Assembly (NCBI RefSeq): GCF_013449375.1
Contig: NZ_JACDRR010000011.1
Coordinates: forward strand, 1 to 64,000
Reading direction: 5' to 3'
Origin: Pectobacterium sp. CFBP8739
GTDB taxonomy: Bacteria > Pseudomonadota > Gammaproteobacteria > Enterobacterales > Enterobacteriaceae
DNA: 64,000 nucleotides
The notes under the pieces: model-generated
What the model saw: only the letters and a program-made list of their open reading frames with translations
Database searches by the model: none
What the model was told of the DNA's origin: nothing
Shown here: positions 1 to 9,777 of the stretch, piece after piece
Position numbering within the stretch: the first letter of the stretch is position 1
Layout of the letters: every line of letters starts with the position of its first letter
Program-made: the position numbers and the translations under genes

Positions 1-78
1 CCCACGGTTTTACTGGCTCCTCCTTCATTCCATACTCTTCCTACGTCAATACAATTCAACTGACATCAACTTGCTTGT

Positions 79-127
79 GCGGGTACAATTGCGGGTATAC
101 TTCAGTATGGTAAATTCTTGTACCCTC
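79..127. repeat. Left-end integrase arm-type repeats
   Basis: Two direct 12-bp units, GCGGGTACAATT (79-90) and GCGGGTATACTT (91-102), are followed by an inverted copy of the core (TTGTACCCTC, 118-127) just before the integrase start. The same GGGTACA pair with the same 12-bp period recurs at 33279-33302, at the other end of the island. That pattern suits arm-type binding sites for the P4-type integrase, or operator sites for its autoregulation. The repeats are seen directly; the function is inferred. Confidence 0.6.
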
Positions 128-156
128 AATAACGCATTTATTGAAGGAAAAGCATT

Positions 157-1416
157 ATGGCACTCACGGACATCAAGGTACGTTCAGCAAAACCGGAAGA
201 GAAGCCTTATAAACTTACCGATGGAAACGGTATGTTTCTTCTGGTTCATACCAACGGGTCCAAATATTGGCGCTTACGCTATCGTTCGGATGGCAAAGAA
301 AAGACGCTGGCGCTAGGTGTTTACCCGGAGGTTTCCCTTTCTGAAGCGCGTCAGAAACGCGATGAGGCACGAAAACTTATTGCTGCTGGCGTTGATCCCA
401 ACGAGCATAAAAAAGCAGTCAAAACGCAACAACAAGATGATGAGCAAACCTTCGAGGCTGTGGCTCGCGCTTGGCATACTGATAATAAGAAGTGGTCGGA
501 ATCCCATGCCGAACGTATCCTGAAAAGCCTGAGCGACAATATTTTCCCCACCATCGGTGGCACTCATATTGCAAATCTGAAAACACGAGACTTGCTGACA
601 CCAATTAAAAGCGTTGAACGTTCAGGACGTTTAGAAGTGGCTAAGCGTCTAAAACAACGTGTGACCGCCATCATGACCTATGCCGTGCAGAACGGCTTGA
701 TTGACTATAATCCGGCGCAGGATATGGCTGGCGCGATTATGCCCGGCAAAGTCGAACATCGCCCAGCGTTGGAGCTCGAACGTTTACCTGAACTTCTTGG
801 CCGCATTGACGGTTACAAAGGTCGTGAATTTACCAAGTGGGTCATTAACCTCTCCCTGCTGATTTTCATTCGTTCCAGCGAACTGCGTTTTGCCCGCTGG
901 CCGGAAATCGACTTTGAACGCGCTTTGTGGACGATTCCCCCGGAGCGTGAACCGATCCCTGGTGTGAAATTCTCTGAGCGCGGCTCAAAAATGCACACGC
1001 CACATCTTGTTCCACTAAGTCGTCAGGCACTGGAGATCCTTCAAAAGATCAGAGAGGTGAGTGGGCATTGTGAACTGGTTTTCATTGGCGATCATTCGTC
1101 ACGAAAACCGGTTAGTGAAGGGACGATAAACAAAGCGCTGCAAACTATGGGCTACGACACAAAAACGGAAGTATGTGGTCACGGCTTTCGTACTATGGCC
1201 TGTAGTTCGTTGATTGAGTCTGGGTTGTGGTCTAGGGATGCGGTAGAGCGGCAGATGAGCCATCAGGAACGTAACGGCGTCCGTGCTGCGTATATTCATA
1301 AGGCGGAGCATCTTGATGAACGGCGATTGATGTTGCAGTGGTGGGCAGATTTTCTTGATGCAAATCGGGAGAGGGGGGTTAGTCCGTTTGATTTTGGGAA
1401 GTTGACGGCGGGGTAA
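157..1416 (+). CDS. P4-type tyrosine-recombinase integrase (complete)
   Basis: Site-specific recombinase expected to integrate and excise this island at a tRNA 3' end. The 419-residue protein has the N-terminal DUF4102 arm-binding region (MALTDIKVRSAKPEE start, about residues 1-85), a core-binding domain, and a C-terminal catalytic domain. The catalytic residues are visible as Arg239 (IRSSELR), His342/Arg345 (HGFR), the SH of MSHQERN, and Tyr379 (RAAYIHK). The ATG at 157 follows AAGGAAA at a good distance. It is first in the island and reads into it. A diverged second copy lies at 33577-34848, but only this one has the normal C-terminal tail (QWWADFLD). The catalytic assignments follow the family. 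Confidence 0.95.
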   Translation: MALTDIKVRSAKPEEKPYKLTDGNGMFLLVHTNGSKYWRLRYRSDGKEKTLALGVYPEVSLSEARQKRDEARKLIAAGVDPNEHKKAVKTQQQDDEQTFEAVARAWHTDNKKWSESHAERILKSLSDNIFPTIGGTHIANLKTRDLLTPIKSVERSGRLEVAKRLKQRVTAIMTYAVQNGLIDYNPAQDMAGAIMPGKVEHRPALELERLPELLGRIDGYKGREFTKWVINLSLLIFIRSSELRFARWPEIDFERALWTIPPEREPIPGVKFSERGSKMHTPHLVPLSRQALEILQKIREVSGHCELVFIGDHSSRKPVSEGTINKALQTMGYDTKTEVCGHGFRTMACSSLIESGLWSRDAVERQMSHQERNGVRAAYIHKAEHLDERRLMLQWWADFLDANRERGVSPFDFGKLTAG

Positions 1417-1597
1417 TGTATAAAACAAGCAGGCTGTATTCTGGCTGCATCGTATACAGCTTGCATATTATGATAATCGAAATTAATTATATGGCACACA
1501 ATATTTAGTAGTGAGCGATAGTTTAACGAATTTTAAGTCTGGTGTAGAGAACATACTTATTTGTATAATATAGTTACATTTTTCTCTCTAAGACCAG

Positions 1598-3253
1598 ATG
1601 GTTATGAGCGCGATCACATTACGTAAAGCGTTGAGTGTACTTGCGAAGTCATCTTCGTTTTCTGTAACCACCATGACACATCGGCAGAAGGATGAGTTCG
1701 ACAAGTTAAAGGATCAACTCTTTGTTAAACAAGAGATTGAAACCGAACTACAACGTTATTTGGATGTTGCTAATCCCGGTGAAATCATTTTTTTGTGCGG
1801 CAGTAGTGGGGATGGAAAGTCCGAAATTTTAACCCGTTTCCAGTCAGATCCGCGCTATCAGCGGCGATTTAATTTCCACTTGGATGCCACGCATAGCTTT
1901 TCCCCTCGACAATCAGCTATTGATGCTTTGAATGATTTATTTGCTAATCATCATCAGCAATCATCTCCGCTGCTCATTGGCATCAATACCGGAATGCTTG
2001 CCAACTTTGCCCGAGAAGGTGCTGAATGCCACCAGGTGCTCCGATCTGCAATTGACTCATTTTTATCAGCACAGCAGGATGCGAGCCGTCCTTACCGTAA
2101 CGAGAATTGTTCTTTTTTTGATTTTGAACACTATCCTAAATTCCAGTTTAACGAAAATAAAAACTATTCATCATTTATTAAAACCTTATTAGACAACTTA
2201 ACTCGTGACGATGATAATAATTTATTTCAGTTTATCTTTCGGCGCGATGAGTCAATTAATCCAGATCTAAAAGAGGTCGCAAACTTTAAATTGCTTTGCA
2301 TGCCTGGCGTGCAGAATGTATTAATTACTCAGCTCTTTAAAGCGCGGTTGATTAAAGACCAGTTTGTCACGACCCGAGCGCTGCTGGACTTTCTGCATCA
2401 TCTGTTGATGGGGCCTGGCTACTTATTTGATAACCTCTTCATCGGTGCAGAAAATGATCTGATTAAAAAAGTTTCTGATTTTGATCCCGCCAGATTGCAC
2501 ACCTATGAACTTGATCAGTTTGTTTTGCGCTATGAACTGGGACTGGTTGACGCTGGTCTCGATGATTTTTTAGCCGCACTTGAGCCGTTGCACATTAAGT
2601 TTGATCGCCAGAGCGTTAAGCCCGGTGACGCAACCTCCTTGATCCGGCTTTTCTGGCTGTTGCAGCACGAGTCGTTGGGTAATGATTATCATCGGAGATT
2701 TTCCGCGTTCTTTAACGAATCGTTGTTTGAACGTTACTCAGAAATCTGGCATTTGCATAGAAATTACACAGCAGATCCGGAGCAAAAAAGATCACTGAAT
2801 CGCTTCTATGCTTTTGAGCTTATCGCGGGTATCCAGCGCTATGCTAACCGCAAAGCACCTGAATTAAGTATGCAAAAAGAAGAGTTCTTCTTGGGTGAGT
2901 TTGGTGGGGTAAAAATAACCGCACCGGTAGAGGTGAAGCCTGATTGGGATGCTATCCGTAATAAACATACGGCTCATCCAACTGGCTTCGATGTCTATTT
3001 AAAGGTGGGGCGAAATCCACTACCGCATATCCATATCGGGCTTAATTTGTTCGAGTTATTGGACAAATTGAATAATGGCTATCGTCCGAATAAATACGAT
3101 AAAAATGCCATCGTGTTACTGGATGAAATTGTTGAGTTGATCGCGGAGCAGGCTAAATCCAGCAGCGAAATCAAATTTTATGATGGCAGACAACGGGTTT
3201 ATCGTGCAAAGGCGGATGACGATATGATCACTATTAGCGGTATGGAGGGTTAG
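1598..3253 (+). CDS. dptF: Phosphorothioation-dependent restriction protein DptF
   Basis: First gene of the DptFGH restriction module, which acts on DNA lacking Dnd phosphorothioate marks. The 551-residue protein carries a Walker A-like P-loop (GSSGDGKSE, near residue 70), as expected for the DptF ATPase. Its length fits the family. The second ATG (1604) is an alternative start. A TATAAT at 1564-1569 could be the -10 element, but I see no convincing -35. It is followed 4 bp later by dptG, which indicates an operon. Identification rests on size, P-loop, gene order and the linked dndBCDE; the biochemical role comes from the family. Confidence 0.85.
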   Translation: MVMSAITLRKALSVLAKSSSFSVTTMTHRQKDEFDKLKDQLFVKQEIETELQRYLDVANPGEIIFLCGSSGDGKSEILTRFQSDPRYQRRFNFHLDATHSFSPRQSAIDALNDLFANHHQQSSPLLIGINTGMLANFAREGAECHQVLRSAIDSFLSAQQDASRPYRNENCSFFDFEHYPKFQFNENKNYSSFIKTLLDNLTRDDDNNLFQFIFRRDESINPDLKEVANFKLLCMPGVQNVLITQLFKARLIKDQFVTTRALLDFLHHLLMGPGYLFDNLFIGAENDLIKKVSDFDPARLHTYELDQFVLRYELGLVDAGLDDFLAALEPLHIKFDRQSVKPGDATSLIRLFWLLQHESLGNDYHRRFSAFFNESLFERYSEIWHLHRNYTADPEQKRSLNRFYAFELIAGIQRYANRKAPELSMQKEEFFLGEFGGVKITAPVEVKPDWDAIRNKHTAHPTGFDVYLKVGRNPLPHIHIGLNLFELLDKLNNGYRPNKYDKNAIVLLDEIVELIAEQAKSSSEIKFYDGRQRVYRAKADDDMITISGMEG

Positions 3254-3257
3254 CAGA

Positions 3258-4583
3258 ATGTACCCTATCGCAAACGAGCTAAAAGTGGGTAACAATCAAC
3301 TGGATAGTTACCTGCCTGTGCGCAATAAAAATAACGATATTAGCTGGCAATTCGTCACCGGTCTGGTCCTTAGCTACGCCCTGAAACGCAAAATCGAAGC
3401 TTACGATCCCGAACAATTCCGTGAAGATTGTAAAACACATCTGCAGGAGCTGCTTGATGAGCCTGCATTCTGGTCCGTGCTGGAACGGATGTATTTTTCC
3501 AGTCAGGATATTTTCCGTGTCTCCCCACTTTTTTTACTGTTCCACGCCCAGTTTAATGGTGAAAAAATAAGTGCGGGTTCAACGGCAGATAAACGACTTG
3601 GCACGCTGTTTGCCAATTTGATGGGAGATTTCAGCCTTCGTTATCCCATACAGGACAGACTGAACTTCATCGAGCAGCAAATGCTGAATAAGCTCAATGA
3701 AAAAATAAAGCTGTTGGGGAAAGGACCGTTTGCCGAAGAGCAACCGTATCTTCCGTATATGGTAACGTGTTTTCAGTCCGATCTGGCGTTTTTGGCGGAG
3801 CACCCACAATACCTTTTACAAGAATTGACCAACACCCTACGTTTGTACGCCTTTAGCTGGTGCGCTCAACTGGCGCTCAATCTGGACAACTGGCAGGACG
3901 GCGAACCACAAAGCAAATCACTGTTTTTTATTCTTGATAGCGAAAAAGCCAGCTCCGAACGGGAAAAGGTGAAACGTTATGGCTATAAGCTGTTCGCCAG
4001 CCAGAGCGAAAAACTGTTCCCGATACTTTCCGCGCTGGAGGTGTTGCAGGTAAAAGGAGAGAAAAAACGCCCTCTCTGGCAGGTATATCAGGATTGTTTG
4101 AATTATTCGGGTCCCCCAAATCAGGTGTTAGATGAGATTAATGATTACATACAGAAATTTATTAGTAAGGAAGAACGAGATCTTCCTGCTCGTGACCGCG
4201 CAACAAACCTGGAAAGTGCTTTCAAACAGCTATTATCCGTTGCCGTAGAGCAATTCCAGGATAAAAAAACTAACCGCGCGGATATAAATAAGAACTACAT
4301 TAAGGAGCTGGAAAGCCAGATTTGCACTGACTTCATTCAGGTCCGTGGTCGGGCAGGGAAAGTGCTGGTGCTGAATCAGGATCGTCTTCTGTTACTGACC
4401 AATCTCACTGTGGGCAAAAATGACAAACTCCGCCTGCATGAACTGCTGCGTGGTTTTGAACAGCGCGGTTTTTATCTGGACAACCAGTCGGCGCAAACGC
4501 TGGTGGCGTTTTATGAACGCATGGGAAATGTAGAGCGAATGAGTGATAGTGGAGACGCCGTGTATGTCCGTAAAACAGTATGA
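3258..4583 (+). CDS. dptG: Phosphorothioation-dependent restriction protein DptG
   Basis: Second gene of the dptFGH operon, 441 residues. I see no catalytic motif; it is assigned by position between a P-loop DptF and a very large DptH, by length, and by linkage to dndBCDE. A ribosome-binding sequence (GAGGG) sits just before the ATG, inside the last codons of dptF. Its 3' end overlaps the probable dptH start (4564) by 20 bp, consistent with translational coupling and a stoichiometric DptFGH complex. The function within that complex is poorly defined in the family as I know it. Confidence 0.8.
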   Translation: MYPIANELKVGNNQLDSYLPVRNKNNDISWQFVTGLVLSYALKRKIEAYDPEQFREDCKTHLQELLDEPAFWSVLERMYFSSQDIFRVSPLFLLFHAQFNGEKISAGSTADKRLGTLFANLMGDFSLRYPIQDRLNFIEQQMLNKLNEKIKLLGKGPFAEEQPYLPYMVTCFQSDLAFLAEHPQYLLQELTNTLRLYAFSWCAQLALNLDNWQDGEPQSKSLFFILDSEKASSEREKVKRYGYKLFASQSEKLFPILSALEVLQVKGEKKRPLWQVYQDCLNYSGPPNQVLDEINDYIQKFISKEERDLPARDRATNLESAFKQLLSVAVEQFQDKKTNRADINKNYIKELESQICTDFIQVRGRAGKVLVLNQDRLLLLTNLTVGKNDKLRLHELLRGFEQRGFYLDNQSAQTLVAFYERMGNVERMSDSGDAVYVRKTV

Positions 4584-7500
4584 AACCTATCTGGCAGAAA
4601 CCTTTATTGAATGGGTAGGTGGCATCATTCAGCCCGGCGAGCGCTACCAGTTCAAATCTCCCGATCCCGATAATGCCCTAAAACTCTGGGAGGCATTCGT
4701 CTCTCTGGCGGATGGCAATCAGTTGGAAATTGCGCCAGGGCAATATATTGATTGCCTCCCCTGCAATGGTGTTCAGCTTATTCCTGTACTGCACGGAGCC
4801 GAGGATCCAGCATTCACAGAAAACTACATTTCTCATTTGCGCGATGAAGTTGCAGGGCGCAGCGGCATTTTTGCCCAAACAGCGCTGTTGATTATTCACA
4901 ACAGTATGCTCGATACCCTGATTAACAGCACGAAAGACGTAGCGGCACCGGATGCTATCTGGTACCCACAAACTTTCAGTCATCAATTGGAAAAGCTTAT
5001 TACCACTGATAGTAACCGTTCGGAATTGTCTCGTTGTTTGCTGGAGGATCAACTGGCGACGGTACTGGATGAAGGCGCGACCGTATTTGGTTTCTCGTCG
5101 CTGTATCGCTTGCTGGATGATGGCAATCTGGATTTCTCCGAGCTTCATCTGTTTAAAGATGATGAACTACTGAACTATAGCCAGAAGCAGCTAGGCACCC
5201 GACTGAATGAAAACCGGAAATTATATCGCCAGATAGAAGATAGTGTTGAACGTTACAGTGGACAGCTGGAGAATGTGCTGCCTGAGTTTAGTTCAAAATT
5301 CATTCAGGAGCATTTTTACGATAAAGATGACTGGCGTGAGCTCGATTTCTCCGACTACAGGAAAGAGAAAGAACAGAATAGTGAACAAAAACTGGTGCTG
5401 GAGAACGTCTCCGTCGAAAACGGTGAGGTTTGGCAACGGGCGAAAAGCGCCAGTAAGGCAGGCAAACGTGACATCAGCCTGCTGGTGCAGGTGCAGCCAG
5501 GGCAATCAAAGGCTGAGCTGGAGTTCAGTTTTCAGGGTAATGATCTTCAGGATAACCAGATAAAGATTGCCCATAATCGTCAGTTAAAGAATGCACCTTT
5601 CTGGCGAACCAGCCGGGCGGGCGGCAAGACTTCCCGCATTATGGCGTCGGTGCCTTTTGATGGGCATCCCTGCTTCTTTAGTCTCGAACTGACCAACCGC
5701 AATAATTCAGCCGAAGAGTATAAATTTCGCCTGTTGTTGGTCGAGCAGGGACAATTCTGGCTAAACGATATTCAGCACTGTTACCGCATTGAGCCAGGTA
5801 AAGAACAAATAACCCTGCAACTGGAAGATAACACGCTGCGTATTGCCGAGTCTGGCAACCTGACCTGTACGTTGGATGACGAGAGCGAAGACATAGATCG
5901 CCAGCATTATGCTCAGGTGAATTTTGAGACGCTGGCAAATCAAAGTGACCTAGTTCAGTTTGCGATCATTTCCGGTGATTCCCGTCTGTCGTTTAACATA
6001 GAGGGACCGGGAGCAGAAGAAGGGCTAACGCTGCCACTGCTTTTTGACCAAAGTCGTTTCAACAAATTGTTTAAGGAAGAGGGCAATGCAACCTGGAACC
6101 GACTAAAAGGGCGCATCATACTCGATAATACTGAACACAAGGTCGTCGGTGTACGCCAGCAGTTGTTGATACTGGAAGCCTCATTAATTGAGCAACGTCT
6201 GCTGGGTACGGGAAGTGACGATAGCGAGTTTGCGCTGGATGAACTTCTTGCCAGCTACCCCGACCTCCATAACGCTTATGAGCAGTTATTTGCCTACTAT
6301 CATCGTCGTAACACCCTGCCGAGTCTGGTGTCGTGGTCAGCGGAATATCGCACACTGGTCAGCTACATTGTTACTACGTTTGAACAGTCACTCCAGCAAA
6401 TAGGTCTGAGCAGAGCGCTGACAGCACAAGAGAAACGTCTTCTGCATCTTGGGATCTGCCGCAATGATAGCCATGAGCGCCTCTCTCCGCTGCATCCTCT
6501 GGTGCTGGCCTACCATCTACAACTAGCAGAAACTATCGTTGCGGAGTCGGAACAGCACGATTCGGCATCATTTGCCACACTACCGCCGATCACTCTTGAT
6601 CGCTTGATGGTTTCCGGGTTAGTGCCGTTTGTTTATCACAGTGAGCATGAATACGCGCAACTACAGCCGGTGGATGAAAACCGCTTCTGGATTGATGTGG
6701 TTCCCCAGCGGCAGGTCAGCCATGACTACGTTAAACGTCTGGTAAAAGACAAACTTAATGAGTTCACGGACGCTTACGCCCGGTTGTTCCAGAGCGCTGA
6801 AAACAGTGCGTTGATTATCAATGCCATTAATCAAGGGAACGCCAAAGAACTGTTTCTGGGATTAGTAGAATATTTTAAGCAAGAAAAAGAGAAGGCTATT
6901 TCGGTTCATGTGAACTGCTACGATGAACGTTTGCTACCCAATATGTTCGATCACTTTGCAGAAAGTGGTAGCTATGAGCAGCTTAAAAACGATCTCGATC
7001 TGAACAGCGGCGTATGGCGAGCGGAAGCCGATATGCTGATTGACCTGCTGCGTAGCCGGTTAACGTTCAGCAAGTTTGTCCTGCCGTCAGAAAGCGACAA
7101 GCTGGCCTATGCACATCTGGCATTTTTCACCAATACAGCACCTGTGGATTGCCGCCAGATCCGCATTGAAGATGCGTCCAGTGGGGTATTGTGTCATGGG
7201 TTGATCGCTGGGGAAGGTGCCGAAACGCAGGGGGATGCTTACTTTACCGCGTTTGGACTGCGTGATGTGGATACTGAGTCCTACTGCGCCCTGCGTCTTG
7301 CCCGACTAATCGGCTGCCTGTGGCAACCTGCACGTCAAAGCAACAGCCAGTATCATGGACAAGGGATCGGCCTGGCCGTGAGCGGCAATTTTAAACAGCT
7401 GCTCAATTACTCCTACAATAGCGCGCTCTGGACCACCATTATTGATCCAAAAGTCACTCTCGACTTTTTCACCAGTCAGAAAGATGTGGTACTTATCCAC

Positions 7501-9648
7501 TATTCTGACCAGTACACCAGTTGCGCAGGCTACGATGCCGTCACCGTCACGAAGCAGGTTGATTTGTTCCTGCGGTTGCTCCAGACCGGAAGCCAGTCAG
7601 GGCAACCTGCTGTTGATAGTCAGCATTTGCTGGCTGAATTTAATGCCTTTAACGGCGAATGGCTGCTGAAAATGCTGCGCTCCAATGAAAGAGAGCGTAA
7701 AGAGAAGCACGGCATTATAGGTGCGTACAAATTTGTGCAATCTATGTTGCACCACTCCGACATTTGCTGGATTCCGTTATCGGTGGCCGAAATGATCCGT
7801 GTGTCCGGCAATGTCGGGCTGAAAATGAAAGAGAGCGATTTATCGAGAAATTTACAGGGTTATCGTAACGGCGCGATCTCTGATGATGTGCTCTTTGTGG
7901 GTTTCAAAGAAAACCGCCTCTATCTGTTACCGCTGGAAGTTAAAACCGGGGCGCGGCCTGACTACAGCTATGCAGGCCAACAGGCTCGTGAGCTGAAACG
8001 TTATTTACAGCAGGACATTCTGGAACCACAAACACTGGCATCACAATTATACCGGGCGCTCTTTATTCGTCAGGTGCTGATGCAGGTGGAGAAACTGCGT
8101 CTGTACGGTGTGCTGGACAGCAACAAAGTGGCTCCCTTGCTGGATCGACGCGAATGGTGGTTAACGGGCGACTATCAGTTAGGTGAGTTGGTCGATTATG
8201 TGGACGGCTTCGTCGTGGCGCATGTGGACAGCGCAACCTGCTTCGATCTCTCTTATAAAGAGACGGCGGAGAATATCTTACAGATTGAGATCCCTTATTC
8301 ACTGTTGCCTTCGCTGATTGCCGCACAGGGGGATGAACTACCTCTTGCCGAGCGTTACCGGGTGCCGGAAAAATATCGGCTTAAGTCTGGGTGTGATGCC
8401 ATTCCGTCACAACCCGAAGTCGTAGTAGAAGTCACAACGCCGGCTACTGCACGGTCCATTTCGGAACCGGAGTCGGAGTCGTTACAGCCTGCTGTACCGG
8501 TGGCGACTTCTGATATTAGTGATACTCCATTACAGATCCTGTTTGGTCATGATGCTGCGCGTCAGAGCCCGTTACATTGGGAGCCAACCAACACCGCGAA
8601 ATTCATGAATACCAATACCGGCATTATTGGAACGATGGGCACCGGTAAAACCCAGTTTACTAAATCACTAGTCACACAGTTGATGCGTAATCAGTCCTGT
8701 AACATTGATGGCAAACCTATTGGTTTGCTGATCTTCGACTACAAATCAGACTATGTGGATGAGGCTTTTCTTGATGCAACGGGTGCGAAAAAGTACAAGT
8801 TATTTAAGCTGCCTTACAACCCCTTATCTCTGTTTGGCGACACGCCAATGCTACCAATCCATACCGCTGGTGGGCTATCGGAAACGATGGCGAAAGCATA
8901 TGGGCTGGGCCATAAACAGCAGCTCAAATTAGAAAATCTGATTTTAGAATGCTACGAAGCGGCAGGCATTTCGCCGGAAGATCCGGCAACATGGTCACGG
9001 ACTGCGCCTACGATTGAAGATGTATGGCAGCGCTTCCTCGATCAGGAGAAGGTCGAAGAAGATTCGCTTTACGCAGCACTTTCTAAACTGGCGCGTTACA
9101 AGATATTCGAAACCATTCCGGATAAGATGACCAGTTTGTACGAATTGATTGACGGCGTCACCGTGATTGAACTGGCTGGCTACCCGCCAGAAGTGCAAAA
9201 CCTGGTGGTTGCGCTCACGCTGGATCTGTTTTACGCGCAGATGCAAAAGCGCGGTAAACCGGTGGTGTGGGGGGATTATCGTCAGCTCACCAAAATGATT
9301 CTGGTGGACGAAGCCGATAATTTTATGCGTCAGGATTTTTCCAGTCTGCGTAAGATCCTAAAAGAAGGCCGTGAGTATGGCGTTGGTGCGATCCTGTCAA
9401 CGCAGGAGATTACTCACTTTAAAACCGGGGAAAATAATTATGCCTCCTATATTTTAACGTGGGTGATCCATCGTGTCTCTGAGATTAGGAATGCGGATAT
9501 TAAGGCTGTATTTAACGTCGATGATAAAGGTGAGCAGGAGTCTTTGATGGGGCAGATTCGACAGCTTGAGAAGCATTTTAGTCTTTATGTGGATGGTGAT
9601 AAGCAGGTAAATAAGATGCGTGATCGAGCTTTTTGGGAGTTGATCTAG
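4564..9648 (+). CDS. dptH: Phosphorothioation-dependent restriction ATPase DptH
   Basis: Large (about 1694 residues) motor/nuclease-associated subunit of the Dpt restriction complex. The C-terminal third holds a HerA/FtsK-like ATPase: Walker A GTMGTGKT near residue 1355 and a Walker B MILVDEAD near residue 1580. A patch before it (LYLLPLEVKTGARPDY, near residue 1125) has a D/E-x-K look (LEVKTG) reminiscent of PD-(D/E)xK nucleases. That is my inference and would need a structure prediction. The ATG at 4564 (MSVKQYETYL) is preferred over an upstream GTG at 4543. It overlaps dptG by 20 bp. Codon use matches dptF/G and differs from the AT-rich genes that follow. Confidence 0.85.
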   Translation: MSVKQYETYLAETFIEWVGGIIQPGERYQFKSPDPDNALKLWEAFVSLADGNQLEIAPGQYIDCLPCNGVQLIPVLHGAEDPAFTENYISHLRDEVAGRSGIFAQTALLIIHNSMLDTLINSTKDVAAPDAIWYPQTFSHQLEKLITTDSNRSELSRCLLEDQLATVLDEGATVFGFSSLYRLLDDGNLDFSELHLFKDDELLNYSQKQLGTRLNENRKLYRQIEDSVERYSGQLENVLPEFSSKFIQEHFYDKDDWRELDFSDYRKEKEQNSEQKLVLENVSVENGEVWQRAKSASKAGKRDISLLVQVQPGQSKAELEFSFQGNDLQDNQIKIAHNRQLKNAPFWRTSRAGGKTSRIMASVPFDGHPCFFSLELTNRNNSAEEYKFRLLLVEQGQFWLNDIQHCYRIEPGKEQITLQLEDNTLRIAESGNLTCTLDDESEDIDRQHYAQVNFETLANQSDLVQFAIISGDSRLSFNIEGPGAEEGLTLPLLFDQSRFNKLFKEEGNATWNRLKGRIILDNTEHKVVGVRQQLLILEASLIEQRLLGTGSDDSEFALDELLASYPDLHNAYEQLFAYYHRRNTLPSLVSWSAEYRTLVSYIVTTFEQSLQQIGLSRALTAQEKRLLHLGICRNDSHERLSPLHPLVLAYHLQLAETIVAESEQHDSASFATLPPITLDRLMVSGLVPFVYHSEHEYAQLQPVDENRFWIDVVPQRQVSHDYVKRLVKDKLNEFTDAYARLFQSAENSALIINAINQGNAKELFLGLVEYFKQEKEKAISVHVNCYDERLLPNMFDHFAESGSYEQLKNDLDLNSGVWRAEADMLIDLLRSRLTFSKFVLPSESDKLAYAHLAFFTNTAPVDCRQIRIEDASSGVLCHGLIAGEGAETQGDAYFTAFGLRDVDTESYCALRLARLIGCLWQPARQSNSQYHGQGIGLAVSGNFKQLLNYSYNSALWTTIIDPKVTLDFFTSQKDVVLIHYSDQYTSCAGYDAVTVTKQVDLFLRLLQTGSQSGQPAVDSQHLLAEFNAFNGEWLLKMLRSNERERKEKHGIIGAYKFVQSMLHHSDICWIPLSVAEMIRVSGNVGLKMKESDLSRNLQGYRNGAISDDVLFVGFKENRLYLLPLEVKTGARPDYSYAGQQARELKRYLQQDILEPQTLASQLYRALFIRQVLMQVEKLRLYGVLDSNKVAPLLDRREWWLTGDYQLGELVDYVDGFVVAHVDSATCFDLSYKETAENILQIEIPYSLLPSLIAAQGDELPLAERYRVPEKYRLKSGCDAIPSQPEVVVEVTTPATARSISEPESESLQPAVPVATSDISDTPLQILFGHDAARQSPLHWEPTNTAKFMNTNTGIIGTMGTGKTQFTKSLVTQLMRNQSCNIDGKPIGLLIFDYKSDYVDEAFLDATGAKKYKLFKLPYNPLSLFGDTPMLPIHTAGGLSETMAKAYGLGHKQQLKLENLILECYEAAGISPEDPATWSRTAPTIEDVWQRFLDQEKVEEDSLYAALSKLARYKIFETIPDKMTSLYELIDGVTVIELAGYPPEVQNLVVALTLDLFYAQMQKRGKPVVWGDYRQLTKMILVDEADNFMRQDFSSLRKILKEGREYGVGAILSTQEITHFKTGENNYASYILTWVIHRVSEIRNADIKAVFNVDDKGEQESLMGQIRQLEKHFSLYVDGDKQVNKMRDRAFWELI

Positions 9649-9777
9649 TGTCAGTTATTGAAGTGTTAGAAGACGTACTAATAAACATAGTTGATTACTT
9701 CAATTAACTAAGCTTGCGATCTCTCTATGGTGGCCGTAACCTTAGGGCGGTAGCATTGAAAATCAAGGGGAGTTATT

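Noticed and set aside
4678-5148. Long minus-strand open frame inside dptH
   Set aside because: It is an antisense shadow of dptH; codon pattern and conservation favour the plus-strand gene.
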